Assembly: GCA_001508155.1 (NCBI GenBank)
Contig: LGFI01000007.1
Coordinates: 34,956 to 98,955, forward strand
Direction of reading: 5' to 3'
From: Acetothermia bacterium 64_32
Lineage (GTDB): Bacteria > Bipolaricaulota > Bipolaricaulia > Bipolaricaulales > Bipolaricaulaceae
DNA length: 64,000 nt
Under the pieces are notes generated by a model. It ran no database searches, was not told the DNA's origin, and saw only the letters and a list, made by a program, of their open reading frames with translations. The position numbers and the translations under genes are program-made. Shown here piece by piece: positions 27,400-36,032 of this stretch. Position 1 is the first letter of the stretch; every line of letters starts with the position of its first letter.

Positions 27400-29234
27400 G
27401 TGGCGGGCTGGAGCGCCACGTCCCTGAGAACCCGGTCGATCTCCTCCCTCTCCAGGATCTCGTGGCGCAGAAGCTCCTTGGCCAGCCGGTCCAGGGCCGC
27501 CCGGTTGCGCAAGAGAAGATCCTTGGCCCGATGATAGGCCTCCCGCAGGAGCTTCACGATCTCCTTGTCCACCGTGGCCGAGAGCTCCTCGGAGTGCTCA
27601 TCGCTCTTTACGATCTCCTCCCCCAAGAAGACGTTGGTGCGCTCCGCCCCCAGGTTGATGGGGCCTAGGGCCTCGGACATCCCATACTCCACCACCATTC
27701 GCTTTGCGATCTCGGTGGCCTGCTTGAAGTCCTCGGCCGCGCCGGTGGTCTTGGAGCCGAACACCACCTCCTCCGCCGCCCGGCCGCCGAAGAGCACGCT
27801 CAATTTATCGAACAGCTCCTCCCGGGAGACGATGTATCGGTCCTCGGTGGGGAGCTGCAGGGTGAATCCCAACGCCCCCTCCCCCCGGGGGATGATGGAG
27901 ATCTTGTGCACCGGGTCGGCATGGGGGAGGAGCTTGCCCACCAGGGCGTGCCCCGCCTCGTGGTAGGCGATGCGTTCCTTTTCGCGCTCGGTGATGTAGA
28001 TGCCGCGGCGTTTTAGCCCGGTCAGCACCCGGTCCAAGGCCTCCTCGAAGTCGGACATCTCGATGTGTTCCTTGTGGGCCCGGGCCGCCAAGAGGGCCGC
28101 CTCGTTGCACAGGTTCTCCAGGTCCGCCCCCACAAACCCCGGGGTCCTGCGGGCCAGAACCGACAGGTCCACGTCCGGGCCCAGGCGCTTGTTGCGGGTG
28201 TGGATCCTGAGGATGGCCTCCCGGCCGTTGAGGTCCGGCCGGGGGACCACGATCTTACGGTCGAAACGCCCGGGCCTAAGCAGGGCCGGGTCCAGGACGT
28301 CAGGCCGGTTGGTGGCGGCGAGCACTATCACCCCGGTGTTCGACTCAAAGCCATCCATCTCCGCCAGGAGCTGGTTCAGGGTCTGCTCCCGTTCGTCGTG
28401 GCCGCCCCCAAGGCCCGCCCCCCTCTTCCTCCCCACCGCGTCGATCTCGTCGATGAAGATGATGCAGGGGGCACTTTGCTTGGCCTTGTTGAACATGTCC
28501 CGCACCCGGGCCGCCCCCACCCCCACGAACATCTCCACGAAGTCCGAGCCGGAGATGGAATAAAAGGGCACGGCCGCCTCGCCGGCGATGGCCCGGGCAA
28601 GCAGGGTCTTCCCAGTCCCCGGCGGCCCCACGAGGAGCACACCTTTCGGGATCTCGGCCCCCAGCCGGGTAAACCGCCCCGGGGACCTGAGGTACTCCAC
28701 GATCTCCCTAACTTCCTCGATTACCTCCTCGATCCCGGCCACATCCTTGAACGTGACCTTCGTGAACTCCTTGGTCACGAGTTTTGCCCGGGATTGGCCG
28801 AAGGAAAGCGCCCCTCCCCCCTGCATCCTGCGCATCATGTAGGCCCAGAAGGCGATGATCAGGGCCACAGGGAGCAGGTAAACAAGGAGGGTGATGAACC
28901 AGGAGCTCCCACTCACCGGCCTGAAGCTGTAGGTCACCCCCTGGGAATCCATCCTCTCCTTCAGGTCCGTGTAGATGGGGGAGCCCTCCGGAGGGCCCTC
29001 GGTCACAAACCTCTCCCCGGTCTTAAGATACCCCTCGATGTGGCTGCCCTGGATCACCACCTCCCGCACCTGGCCTGCCGCAAGAAGCTCCTGGAAGTGG
29101 GAGAACGCATATTCACTTGTGGTCCGCTGGCCCACCGGCCAGAAGGTCTGGACCATGATCAACCCCAGCACGATCACCACCAACATGAAGGTGAGGGTGC
29201 GGAGGTTTGGCGGCGGAAAGGTTCTCCTGTTCAT
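27396..29234 (-). CDS. ftsH: ATP-dependent zinc metalloprotease FtsH
   Basis: A membrane-anchored AAA protease for quality control of membrane and some soluble proteins. Two membrane segments lie near 19-35 and 115-135 (numbered from GTG 29243). Walker A GPPGTGKT is at 206-213, Walker B FIDEID at 263-268, the second region of homology follows [19 protein letters not shown], and the zinc site HEAGH is at 428-432. ATG 29234 fits the predicted promoter better than GTG 29243, which is only 3 nt from the -10 box. It begins the ftsH-dxr-rrf2 operon. Confidence 0.97.
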   Translation of the reverse strand: MNRRTFPPPNLRTLTFMLVVIVLGLIMVQTFWPVGQRTTSEYAFSHFQELLAAGQVREVVIQGSHIEGYLKTGERFVTEGPPEGSPIYTDLKERMDSQGVTYSFRPVSGSSWFITLLVYLLPVALIIAFWAYMMRRMQGGGALSFGQSRAKLVTKEFTKVTFKDVAGIEEVIEEVREIVEYLRSPGRFTRLGAEIPKGVLLVGPPGTGKTLLARAIAGEAAVPFYSISGSDFVEMFVGVGAARVRDMFNKAKQSAPCIIFIDEIDAVGRKRGAGLGGGHDEREQTLNQLLAEMDGFESNTGVIVLAATNRPDVLDPALLRPGRFDRKIVVPRPDLNGREAILRIHTRNKRLGPDVDLSVLARRTPGFVGADLENLCNEAALLAARAHKEHIEMSDFEEALDRVLTGLKRRGIYITEREKERIAYHEAGHALVGKLLPHADPVHKISIIPRGEGALGFTLQLPTEDRYIVSREELFDKLSVLFGGRAAEEVVFGSKTTGAAEDFKQATEIAKRMVVEYGMSEALGPINLGAERTNVFLGEEIVKSDEHSEELSATVDKEIVKLLREAYHRAKDLLLRNRAALDRLAKELLRHEILEREEIDRVLRDVALQPAT

Positions 29235-29246
29235 TCTGCTCACGCT

Positions 29247-29275
29247 AGTTTACCTTCCAGGAGGGGCGGGCACAA
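29247..29275 (-). promoter_or_regulatory. Probable ftsH promoter
   Basis: On the minus strand TTGTGC (29270-29275) and TAAACT (29247-29252) are 17 nt apart. TAAACT ends 12 nt before ATG 29234, giving a very short leader. It is back to back with the subtilase promoter. Confidence 0.45.
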
Positions 29276-29279
29276 CGCC

Positions 29280-29308
29280 TTGGTTCTGGGTACCGGGGGG
29301 GTTACAAT
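29280..29308 (+). promoter_or_regulatory. Leaderless-type promoter of the subtilase operon
   Basis: TTGGTT (29280-29285) and TACAAT (29303-29308) are separated by exactly 17 nt. TACAAT ends 9 nt before ATG 29318 and no ribosome binding site lies between. Confidence 0.55.
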
Positions 29309-29317
29309 GCCCTCCCG

Positions 29318-31423
29318 ATGGCAAGCTACCTTCTGATCGCCGCCTGGATGACAATCCATTTTTCCCTCGCCCTGGCAGGGCCGGAGAAGCTGGACCCCCT
29401 GCTCAGGCTACTTGCTCCCTCAGATTCAGGTAAGATTACCCCCCTTTCCAGTGAGGTCCTGTCCAATGCCCTGCAGTTTGGTGCGTCGGGGGAGGAAGTA
29501 CACGTCATCTTGCGGACGCGGACGCCAGGGGCAGCCTGGAACCTGCCTGGTTTTTCACCCTCCGGAGTGTTTCAGGACTTCGCAACTGGCAAGGTGAAGC
29601 TACAAGAACTCCTCCCCCTCTCGGACCATCCAGAGGTGGTGTACCTTGAGGCCGCCCGCCCCCTTTCCCCGATGCTTGACGTGTCGGTACTCGAGGTCGG
29701 GGCGCCTTCCGTCTGGGCGGGACCCCCGGGCACCCGGGGGGGAGGGACCTTAGTTGGGATCGTGGACTCCGGCATCGACCCCTTCCACCTCGATTTCCGG
29801 GTGGACCGGGATGGGGACGGCCAGGAAGAAGGATCCCGCATCCTGTTTTTGTGGGACCAAACCCTGCCCGGGGACGGCAGCTCCTACCCCTACCGGTTTG
29901 ACTACGGGCGCGTGTACACCCAAAGCGAACTCGAAGCCGGGATCCAGGCAGGCTACATCGATACCACCGATATCATGGGGCACGGGACCCACGTGGCCGG
30001 GATCGCCGCCGGGGACGGGAGCTCGTCGGCGGCCGGCTATGTGGGGGTGGCCCCGGAGGCCAACCTCATCGTGGTGAAGACCACGTTTTACACCGAGGAC
30101 GTGATAGATGGGGTCGCGTTCGTGTTCGAGCGGGCCGAGGAGCTAGGGCTCCCTTGTGTGGTCAACCTGTCCCTGGGGGGGCATGCCGGCCCCCACGACG
30201 GCACCAGCCTCTTCGAGCAGGCGATCGATGCCCTGGTCGACGGGCCCGGGCGGGCGATCGTGGTGGCGGCGGGGAACGAGGCCCAGGAGAAGATACATGT
30301 GGGGGCTGAGGTGTACAGCCGTATCGCCTGGCATCTGGTGGCTGAGGGTCCTATAGTGGCGGTGCAGCTCTGGCATGGGCCAGAGGCGGCGTTCAAGGTG
30401 GAGGTGATCGCCCCCACGGGGGAACGGGTGGCTGCCCTCCCTGGAGCGCAGGTTTACCGGAATACATCCGTGGGGCAGGTGTGGGTGGACAATAACTTCA
30501 CCGGCACCCCCTACCCCGGGAATGGCTACAAGGAGGTCTACATCACCCTCACCGAGGTCTCCTTGGGGAGCACGTGGGCGCTTTCCCTGGAACCGGTTTT
30601 CGGAGGGGGGCGGGTGGATGGGTGGGTGGAGGACCCTACCAGCGGGTACTTCTTGGAGGGGGATTCCCGGACGACCATCGCCGAGCCGGGGAACGCCCAC
30701 CGGGTGATCACCGTGGGGGCCTACGTTACCAAGACGAGTTGGGACTCCCTGGCGGGGCCACAACGCGACGAGGGGTATACGCTGGGGGAGCTTGCGGACT
30801 TCTCCTCCCACGGCCCCACCCGGGACGGCCGCCTCAAGCCGGACCTCGTCGCCCCGGGGGCTTGGATCGCCTCCTCCCTCTCCAGTGCGGCTGCCGAACC
30901 GAGTTGGCTTAGGCTCCCCGACGGGGAGCACTTCATGCTCCGGGGCACAAGCATGGCCGCCCCCCACGTGGCCGGGGCCTGTGCCCTCCTTTTTTCGCTT
31001 TCTCCCGGGCTTTCCTGGGATGAGCTCAGGGACGCCCTCACCTCCGGGGCCAGGGCGGACTCCTTCACGGAAGCCGTGCCCAGTTGCAGCTGGGGTTGGG
31101 GGAAGCTCTTCCTGCCGACCGCGGTGGAGGAGACCAACCCCACTCCCGTCCAGGTCCCCAGCCTCAGGCTCCTGGAAAACCCGGTATCGCGGGAAGCGCG
31201 CTTCCTTTACGAGCTTCCCCAGGGGACGGGTTGGGCCGAGCTTCGCGTGTACGACCTTGCCGGCCGGCTCCTGTGGGGGGAGGAGCTCTCAGGGCGGGTG
31301 GGCGAGGCCCACTGGCCCCTGACCACGCTGCGGGGGGCCCCGGTGGCAAGCGGCCTGTACCTGGCGGTGGTGACAAGCGACCGGGGAACCTCCCCCATCG
31401 TGCGGGTGGTGGTACAGCGATGA
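29318..31423 (+). CDS. Secreted S8 subtilisin-like protease with C-terminal sorting-type domain
   Basis: A 701-residue serine protease. A short hydrophobic signal (about 1-20) is followed by an N-terminal propeptide-like region. The triad is D150 (DSGID), H222 (HGTHVAG) and S545 (GTSMAAPH), with oxyanion Asn about 320 (AAGN). A PA-like/insert region occupies about 325-450. The last 85 residues (LLENPVSREARFLYELP ... AELRVYDLAGRLL ... VASGLYLAVV) look like FlgD-type or type IX-secretion C-terminal domains, which sort cargo across an outer membrane. It overlaps the PorV-like gene by ATGA. Confidence 0.93.
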   Translation: MASYLLIAAWMTIHFSLALAGPEKLDPLLRLLAPSDSGKITPLSSEVLSNALQFGASGEEVHVILRTRTPGAAWNLPGFSPSGVFQDFATGKVKLQELLPLSDHPEVVYLEAARPLSPMLDVSVLEVGAPSVWAGPPGTRGGGTLVGIVDSGIDPFHLDFRVDRDGDGQEEGSRILFLWDQTLPGDGSSYPYRFDYGRVYTQSELEAGIQAGYIDTTDIMGHGTHVAGIAAGDGSSSAAGYVGVAPEANLIVVKTTFYTEDVIDGVAFVFERAEELGLPCVVNLSLGGHAGPHDGTSLFEQAIDALVDGPGRAIVVAAGNEAQEKIHVGAEVYSRIAWHLVAEGPIVAVQLWHGPEAAFKVEVIAPTGERVAALPGAQVYRNTSVGQVWVDNNFTGTPYPGNGYKEVYITLTEVSLGSTWALSLEPVFGGGRVDGWVEDPTSGYFLEGDSRTTIAEPGNAHRVITVGAYVTKTSWDSLAGPQRDEGYTLGELADFSSHGPTRDGRLKPDLVAPGAWIASSLSSAAAEPSWLRLPDGEHFMLRGTSMAAPHVAGACALLFSLSPGLSWDELRDALTSGARADSFTEAVPSCSWGWGKLFLPTAVEETNPTPVQVPSLRLLENPVSREARFLYELPQGTGWAELRVYDLAGRLLWGEELSGRVGEAHWPLTTLRGAPVASGLYLAVVTSDRGTSPIVRVVVQR

Positions 31424-32232
31424 AGGGGCCTTTAGTCTTGAGCTTGGTGTTCCTCGCGCTTCCCGCCCTGGGGGGATACGTGGGGGTGGGGACGATTTTT
31501 GAACTCGGCTGGGACGCCTGGGACGTGGGCATGGCCGGGGCCGGGCTGGCCCTGGCCGAGGGACCGGGCACGCTCTTCACCAACCCCGCCGGGATCGCCT
31601 GGGAGGAGGGGATAGTCCTTTTGGGATCATCATCCAGTATGTACGGGGCTGCCACCTCGTCCTCGGTGGCCGCTTGCCTCCCTGGGGTCGGCCTGGGGGG
31701 GATAATCCTCGACTCCGGCCCCATCGACGAGGGGCTCCGCTACCGGGTCGAGGGGGCGGCCGCAGCCCTCAGCATCCCGCTTTCCGAGGCCCTCGCCCTG
31801 GGAGGGCGGGCCCGGGTGCTCCGGCACGTCCTCCCCCAGGAGGAAACCGGTTGGGCGGTGGACCTCGCCGTCATGCTACGAGGCCCCCTCTCCCTTGCCG
31901 CCCTGGCCGAAGGGCTGGTCAGCCAGGCCCCGGTCCTGGAGGAGACCTGGCCCCCCTCCCTCTCCCTGGGGGTTGCCATGGCCCTCCCCTTGCCGGAACC
32001 CCTCACCGGGGCCCTGGGGGTGGCGGTCCGGGGGCTGGGGGAGGAACCGCTCCTCTCCCTAGGGGCCCAGCTCTGGGCAAAGGAGCTGGGCGTCAGGGCA
32101 GGATACTGCGGGGAGAAGTTCACCTGCGGCCTCTCCGTGGGCTGGGGGTCCTTCCGCCTCAGCCTGGCCACCGAACTACACACCACCCTCCCCCCCTCCT
32201 TCAAGGCCTCCTTCCAGGTGATCCTGCGATGA
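31420..32232 (+). CDS. PorV/PorQ-like outer-membrane protein
   Basis: A 270-residue protein with a signal peptide (MKGPLVLSLVFLALPALGG). The segment WDVGMAGAGLALAEGPGTLFTNPAGIAW (about 32-60, split for quoting) matches the N-terminal pattern of PorV/PorQ-type barrels, where a GMGGA motif and NPAGL motif recur. The remainder alternates hydrophobic and polar residues with many Gly, as in a beta barrel. PorV shuttles cargo in type IX secretion. It is coupled on both sides by ATGA overlaps. Confidence 0.7.
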   Translation: MKGPLVLSLVFLALPALGGYVGVGTIFELGWDAWDVGMAGAGLALAEGPGTLFTNPAGIAWEEGIVLLGSSSSMYGAATSSSVAACLPGVGLGGIILDSGPIDEGLRYRVEGAAAALSIPLSEALALGGRARVLRHVLPQEETGWAVDLAVMLRGPLSLAALAEGLVSQAPVLEETWPPSLSLGVAMALPLPEPLTGALGVAVRGLGEEPLLSLGAQLWAKELGVRAGYCGEKFTCGLSVGWGSFRLSLATELHTTLPPSFKASFQVILR

Positions 32233-35200
32233 GAAGGGTTCTTTTTCTCCTCCTTTTGGGGGCCCTCTCGGGGGGGGTACTTGCTCAGGAGCCCTTCACC
32301 CTAGGGGTGACCGGGCAGAAGACGTGGACCATCAGCTACGGGATCGGGGACCCGGAGGCGCTGGCCCTGGAGGGCATCTACCCGGGACAGCTCTACCTGG
32401 ACCAATCCCTGTGGGCGGACATCACCGGCCAGGCTTTGGGGCTGCTCACCGTGGAGGCCAGCTTCAACGACCAGCTGGGGCCAGGGTTCCAGCACTTCGT
32501 GCTCAAGCTGGACCAGTCCCCTTGGCACGGGGAACTCGGGGACTTTTACGTGGACCAGGGGGAGCTCGGGGTGTACAACAAAAAACTCCTGGGGATAAGG
32601 CTCACCTACCAGGACGAAGGCTTTTCGGCAACCTCACTGGCCGCCCGGCTGGAGGGGATCTCGGAGAGCCTCACCTTCCAGGGGCAAGCCGCCCAAACCG
32701 AGGTGTTGTTCTCCTACGAGGACCCGGAGGACCCCTGGGAGCCTGCCCCCTACTCCAACCAGCTCGAAGGGGCCTACTTCTGGCCCCTCAGGGCCCCGTT
32801 CGTGGAGGGCTTCTCCGAGGTGACGCTGTCCCTTCCGGTCTCCACCGGGCTTGAGGCGTTCCTTGAGGACTACGGACTTGAGTGGCTCCCTGAAGCCCTG
32901 GAGGAGGAACCGGAAGTGGACCTTTACCAGGGGGACTACCTGGTGCTGCGTGATGAAGGGGACGTGCTCATCCTGCGCACCTCCCCCAAGGTCCTCCTCC
33001 GCCGCCGAATCCAGGACGCCATCGATACCTACAACGACCTGCATGACCTCTCCGGATCGGAGCGGAAGACCTACCCGTTCATCCTCGATAGCGACCTTGA
33101 GGATGCCTTCCTCACCGGCCTTTTCGATTACGCGGTCCTCGAGGTCTCAGAGGAGGGCTATCCCTTCTCGGGGATGGGCCGCCGCCGCTATCTCCTCCTT
33201 GGGGAGGAGGACGTGATCGAAGGTTCCTTGGAGCTCTGGGTGCGGCCGGCGGGACAGGAAGAGTTCCTTCCCATCTCCGAGCCGCAGTTCTCCGATTTTT
33301 CCTGGTCGCTTTACCCGGAGGAGGGCGTGCTCAGGATCTCCTTCCCGGACCACTTCTTCCAGGAAGGGGCGGCCCTAAAGGCCTCCTTTAAGTATCGCCA
33401 GACCGGGGGGGTGTACATGCTGGGGCTTTCGGTGGTCCCCGGCTCCGAACGCGTCTACCTCAACGGAAAACCCCTCTCCCGGGGGACGGACTACACCATC
33501 GATTATGAGACCGGGGTGTTGGTGCTGTTCATCGCCTTGACCGAGGATGACGAGCTCAAGGTGGACTTCGAGCGCCAACGGGGGGGCCTGGGCGGCTATG
33601 CTGAATACGAACGGGTTTTCTTTGGGGCCTCCTTGGAGTACGGGGGCGCGGTGGTGTCCGTGTACCGGGCGGTGGACCTGGGACGGCCCGATCCCTCCAC
33701 CCCCGTCATGCCCAACACCCACTCCGTGGCCGGGTTGCGGACCGCAGGCGAGGTCGGGGACTGGGAGTACGTGCTTTCCTTCGGGGCCTCGGAGAACGTG
33801 TTCCCCGAAGACGACAACGAGCGGATCGCTGCCCAAAACCGGATCAACGATATTGTAGCCCTCTCTGCCCCCGACGGGGAGTACGTTGTTTTCGCCCACC
33901 AAAACGGGATCACGATCTACCACCAGGGCGCCTTCTCCTCCTACGGGACGGGGCAGGGCCTGGGCGGGCGGGCGGTGAGGGGGCTTCTGGCCCTTCCGGA
34001 CAGGCTCCTTTGCGCTACCGACTCCGGCCTCACCGTGGTGCGGCTGTGGGACGCATCCCCGTTCGATCGGGTGGCAAGCTGGGTGCGCATCTACCAGGAT
34101 GATGGGTTCCCCGGGGAGGAGGGGCTGGCAGTGGCCGGGGGCGAAGGGGTGGTTTACCTGGCCACCGATCAGGCCGTGGCCGTCTTCCCCCCAGAGGAGG
34201 CGGAGGACCCGACGGCTTGGACCACCCTCCCCCTTCCCGAAGGGGAGGAACCACGCGCCCTGGCGGCCAGCGGGGGAAGGCTTTATCTTGGGGGAAAGGA
34301 GGGGCTTTACCTGTGGACGGGGGCTGATTGGACCAAGCTCGGAAGCGTCCCCGGCCAGGTGAACGACCTCCTTTCCGAAGGGGAGACCCTTTATGTGGCG
34401 ACCGATCAGGGGGTGCGCATCCTAAAGTCCGGGGCCGGGGCAGGGTGGCTTTCCGCCGGGGAGGAGGCCCACGCCCTGACGAGCTTTCAGGGGGAGCTGT
34501 GGTGGGGCACCGACTCCGGGCTCTACTCGAAGGGGGGGAAGGCCCCTTTGCTCGAAGGGGCCTTCACCGCCCTGGGCGGCGGGGATGCCCTGTGGGCTGG
34601 AACCCGGGCCGATTCCGACTACAACCTGGACCTGTGGCAGGTCTCCCCGGAACTCCGGCGCTTTGACCAAACCGAAACCCTCATCGACGGCCAGGACCTG
34701 GGACACTACCAGGACCTTTCGGCCTCGGACCATACGGCCCGGGGGCTGGTGGGGAACCTTTCCCTTTCAAGGAGACTCGGGGACTGGGACCTGGATCTCA
34801 CGGCCCGTACCCGCTGGCCGGGGTATCAGGCCATCGGGACCACCAGCACCTCCGACTCCCACGGGATCGGATTTGCAGCCAGCTACGATGGCCAGGGGCT
34901 GTCCTTTTCCCTCCAGGGGGGCTGGGATGTCCTGGACCTTTTCACCTCCCCCAACTGGGAGCTTTCCGGGGCCATCGCCGCGACCTGGGACGGGGTGCCC
35001 AAGGTCTCCCTCCGCCTCACCCCCGTGTATTCCCCGGCTGAGGGGGGGTTTGAGACGGGGTTTTACCTGGACTCGAACTGGCAAGGGGAGCTGTGGAGGG
35101 CCCAGGCCACCCTCTCCGGGGGGGTGGCCGGTCCGGCCTGGTACACGGCCGGGCGCCTGACCGCCAGCTTCACCTGGACCCCCTCCTCCTCCTGGAGGCT

Positions 35201-36014
35201 TGAGGCCCAGGCGCTGCGGCCCTTCCGCAGTCAGGGGGATCCCGGAAACGAAAAGCTCGTCCTCTCCCTGAGGTGGACGGAGGGGGCGGGGCTTGTCTCC
35301 TGGAACGCCTACTGGACAGAGAACCTGGAACATCACCTGCTTGACCCCGCCTGGACGCGGAGCTCGACCGGCCAGGTGGACCTCAGGTTGAAGGCGTGGG
35401 AGTTCCCCGGGGGGAGGTTGGCCCCCAGGGCCAGCCTCAGCCTCAAGAGCGCCCCAGGCGAGACCCGCTGGAGCGTGAAGGGGATCGGGCAACTTGAGCT
35501 GGGCAAGGAGGGCTTTCAGCTCGGGGTGACGTTCGGCCAGGGGTTCCGGCCGGCCAGCCAGCGCAGGGAGCGGACCCTGGCCCTCTCCCTGCGCTGGGAG
35601 TCCCGCGCCTGGGAGGGGCTTAAACCCATCCTCAGCTGGGAGAGGAGCTGGCAGCTCCTTTACCACCCCCAATACGGGGAAAAACTGACCCAGGACCAGG
35701 AAGCCACCCTACGGCTCCTTTGGCAGTCCGATCTCCCTTGGACCAACGAGCTCACCCTCACCTATGAGGATGAAGGGGCCCTCGAGCTGGTGGACCGGTT
35801 TTCCTGGCCGCTTGAGCTCGGGACGATCTCCCTTTTTGCCTCCGCCAACTTCGAGGAAGGGGAGCTGGAGGGGAAGGTTTCCGCAAGCTACGGCCAGCCC
35901 CTGATGGAGGGCTGGGACATGGGGGTGGAGGTGGGCTATGTGCTTGGGGGGAGCCGGTCTTCGGGCCCGGTGCAGGGGCTTTACGGGCGCCTTTCCCTGG
36001 TAGCTTCCTTTTAG
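32229..36014 (+). CDS. Giant secreted beta-rich protein, possible outer-membrane barrel
   Basis: A 1261-residue protein with a clear signal peptide (RRVLFLLLLGALSGGVLAQ). Residues 1-400 are beta-rich. At about 403-431 is a segment with YLNGKPLSRGTDYTIDYETG, similar to repeats in the SprA/Sov translocon family. About 540-800 contain repeated strands of propeller type (RLYLGGKEGLYLW, TLYVATDQGVRIL, ELWWGTDSGLYS). From about 820 to the end alternating strands run as in a large barrel, ending LSLVASF with terminal Phe, the outer-membrane insertion signal. I infer an outer-membrane protein; a role in export of the neighbouring protease is speculative. Shorter than SprA (over 2000). Confidence 0.65.
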   Translation: MRRVLFLLLLGALSGGVLAQEPFTLGVTGQKTWTISYGIGDPEALALEGIYPGQLYLDQSLWADITGQALGLLTVEASFNDQLGPGFQHFVLKLDQSPWHGELGDFYVDQGELGVYNKKLLGIRLTYQDEGFSATSLAARLEGISESLTFQGQAAQTEVLFSYEDPEDPWEPAPYSNQLEGAYFWPLRAPFVEGFSEVTLSLPVSTGLEAFLEDYGLEWLPEALEEEPEVDLYQGDYLVLRDEGDVLILRTSPKVLLRRRIQDAIDTYNDLHDLSGSERKTYPFILDSDLEDAFLTGLFDYAVLEVSEEGYPFSGMGRRRYLLLGEEDVIEGSLELWVRPAGQEEFLPISEPQFSDFSWSLYPEEGVLRISFPDHFFQEGAALKASFKYRQTGGVYMLGLSVVPGSERVYLNGKPLSRGTDYTIDYETGVLVLFIALTEDDELKVDFERQRGGLGGYAEYERVFFGASLEYGGAVVSVYRAVDLGRPDPSTPVMPNTHSVAGLRTAGEVGDWEYVLSFGASENVFPEDDNERIAAQNRINDIVALSAPDGEYVVFAHQNGITIYHQGAFSSYGTGQGLGGRAVRGLLALPDRLLCATDSGLTVVRLWDASPFDRVASWVRIYQDDGFPGEEGLAVAGGEGVVYLATDQAVAVFPPEEAEDPTAWTTLPLPEGEEPRALAASGGRLYLGGKEGLYLWTGADWTKLGSVPGQVNDLLSEGETLYVATDQGVRILKSGAGAGWLSAGEEAHALTSFQGELWWGTDSGLYSKGGKAPLLEGAFTALGGGDALWAGTRADSDYNLDLWQVSPELRRFDQTETLIDGQDLGHYQDLSASDHTARGLVGNLSLSRRLGDWDLDLTARTRWPGYQAIGTTSTSDSHGIGFAASYDGQGLSFSLQGGWDVLDLFTSPNWELSGAIAATWDGVPKVSLRLTPVYSPAEGGFETGFYLDSNWQGELWRAQATLSGGVAGPAWYTAGRLTASFTWTPSSSWRLEAQALRPFRSQGDPGNEKLVLSLRWTEGAGLVSWNAYWTENLEHHLLDPAWTRSSTGQVDLRLKAWEFPGGRLAPRASLSLKSAPGETRWSVKGIGQLELGKEGFQLGVTFGQGFRPASQRRERTLALSLRWESRAWEGLKPILSWERSWQLLYHPQYGEKLTQDQEATLRLLWQSDLPWTNELTLTYEDEGALELVDRFSWPLELGTISLFASANFEEGELEGKVSASYGQPLMEGWDMGVEVGYVLGGSRSSGPVQGLYGRLSLVASF

Positions 36015-36015
36015 G

Positions 36016-36024
36016 TGGTATAAT
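36016..36024 (+). promoter_or_regulatory. Extended -10 promoter, leaderless type, before nucleoside kinase
   Basis: TGGTATAAT matches the extended -10 consensus TGnTATAAT. It begins right after the stop of the giant beta-protein gene, and TATAAT ends 8 nt before ATG 36033. No ribosome binding site is present. Confidence 0.6.
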
Positions 36025-36032
36025 CCGGCCCC

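Noticed and set aside
26203..29336. Long open frames antisense to dxr and ftsH
   Set aside because: Both genes on the other strand are certain, and the antisense products resemble no protein family.
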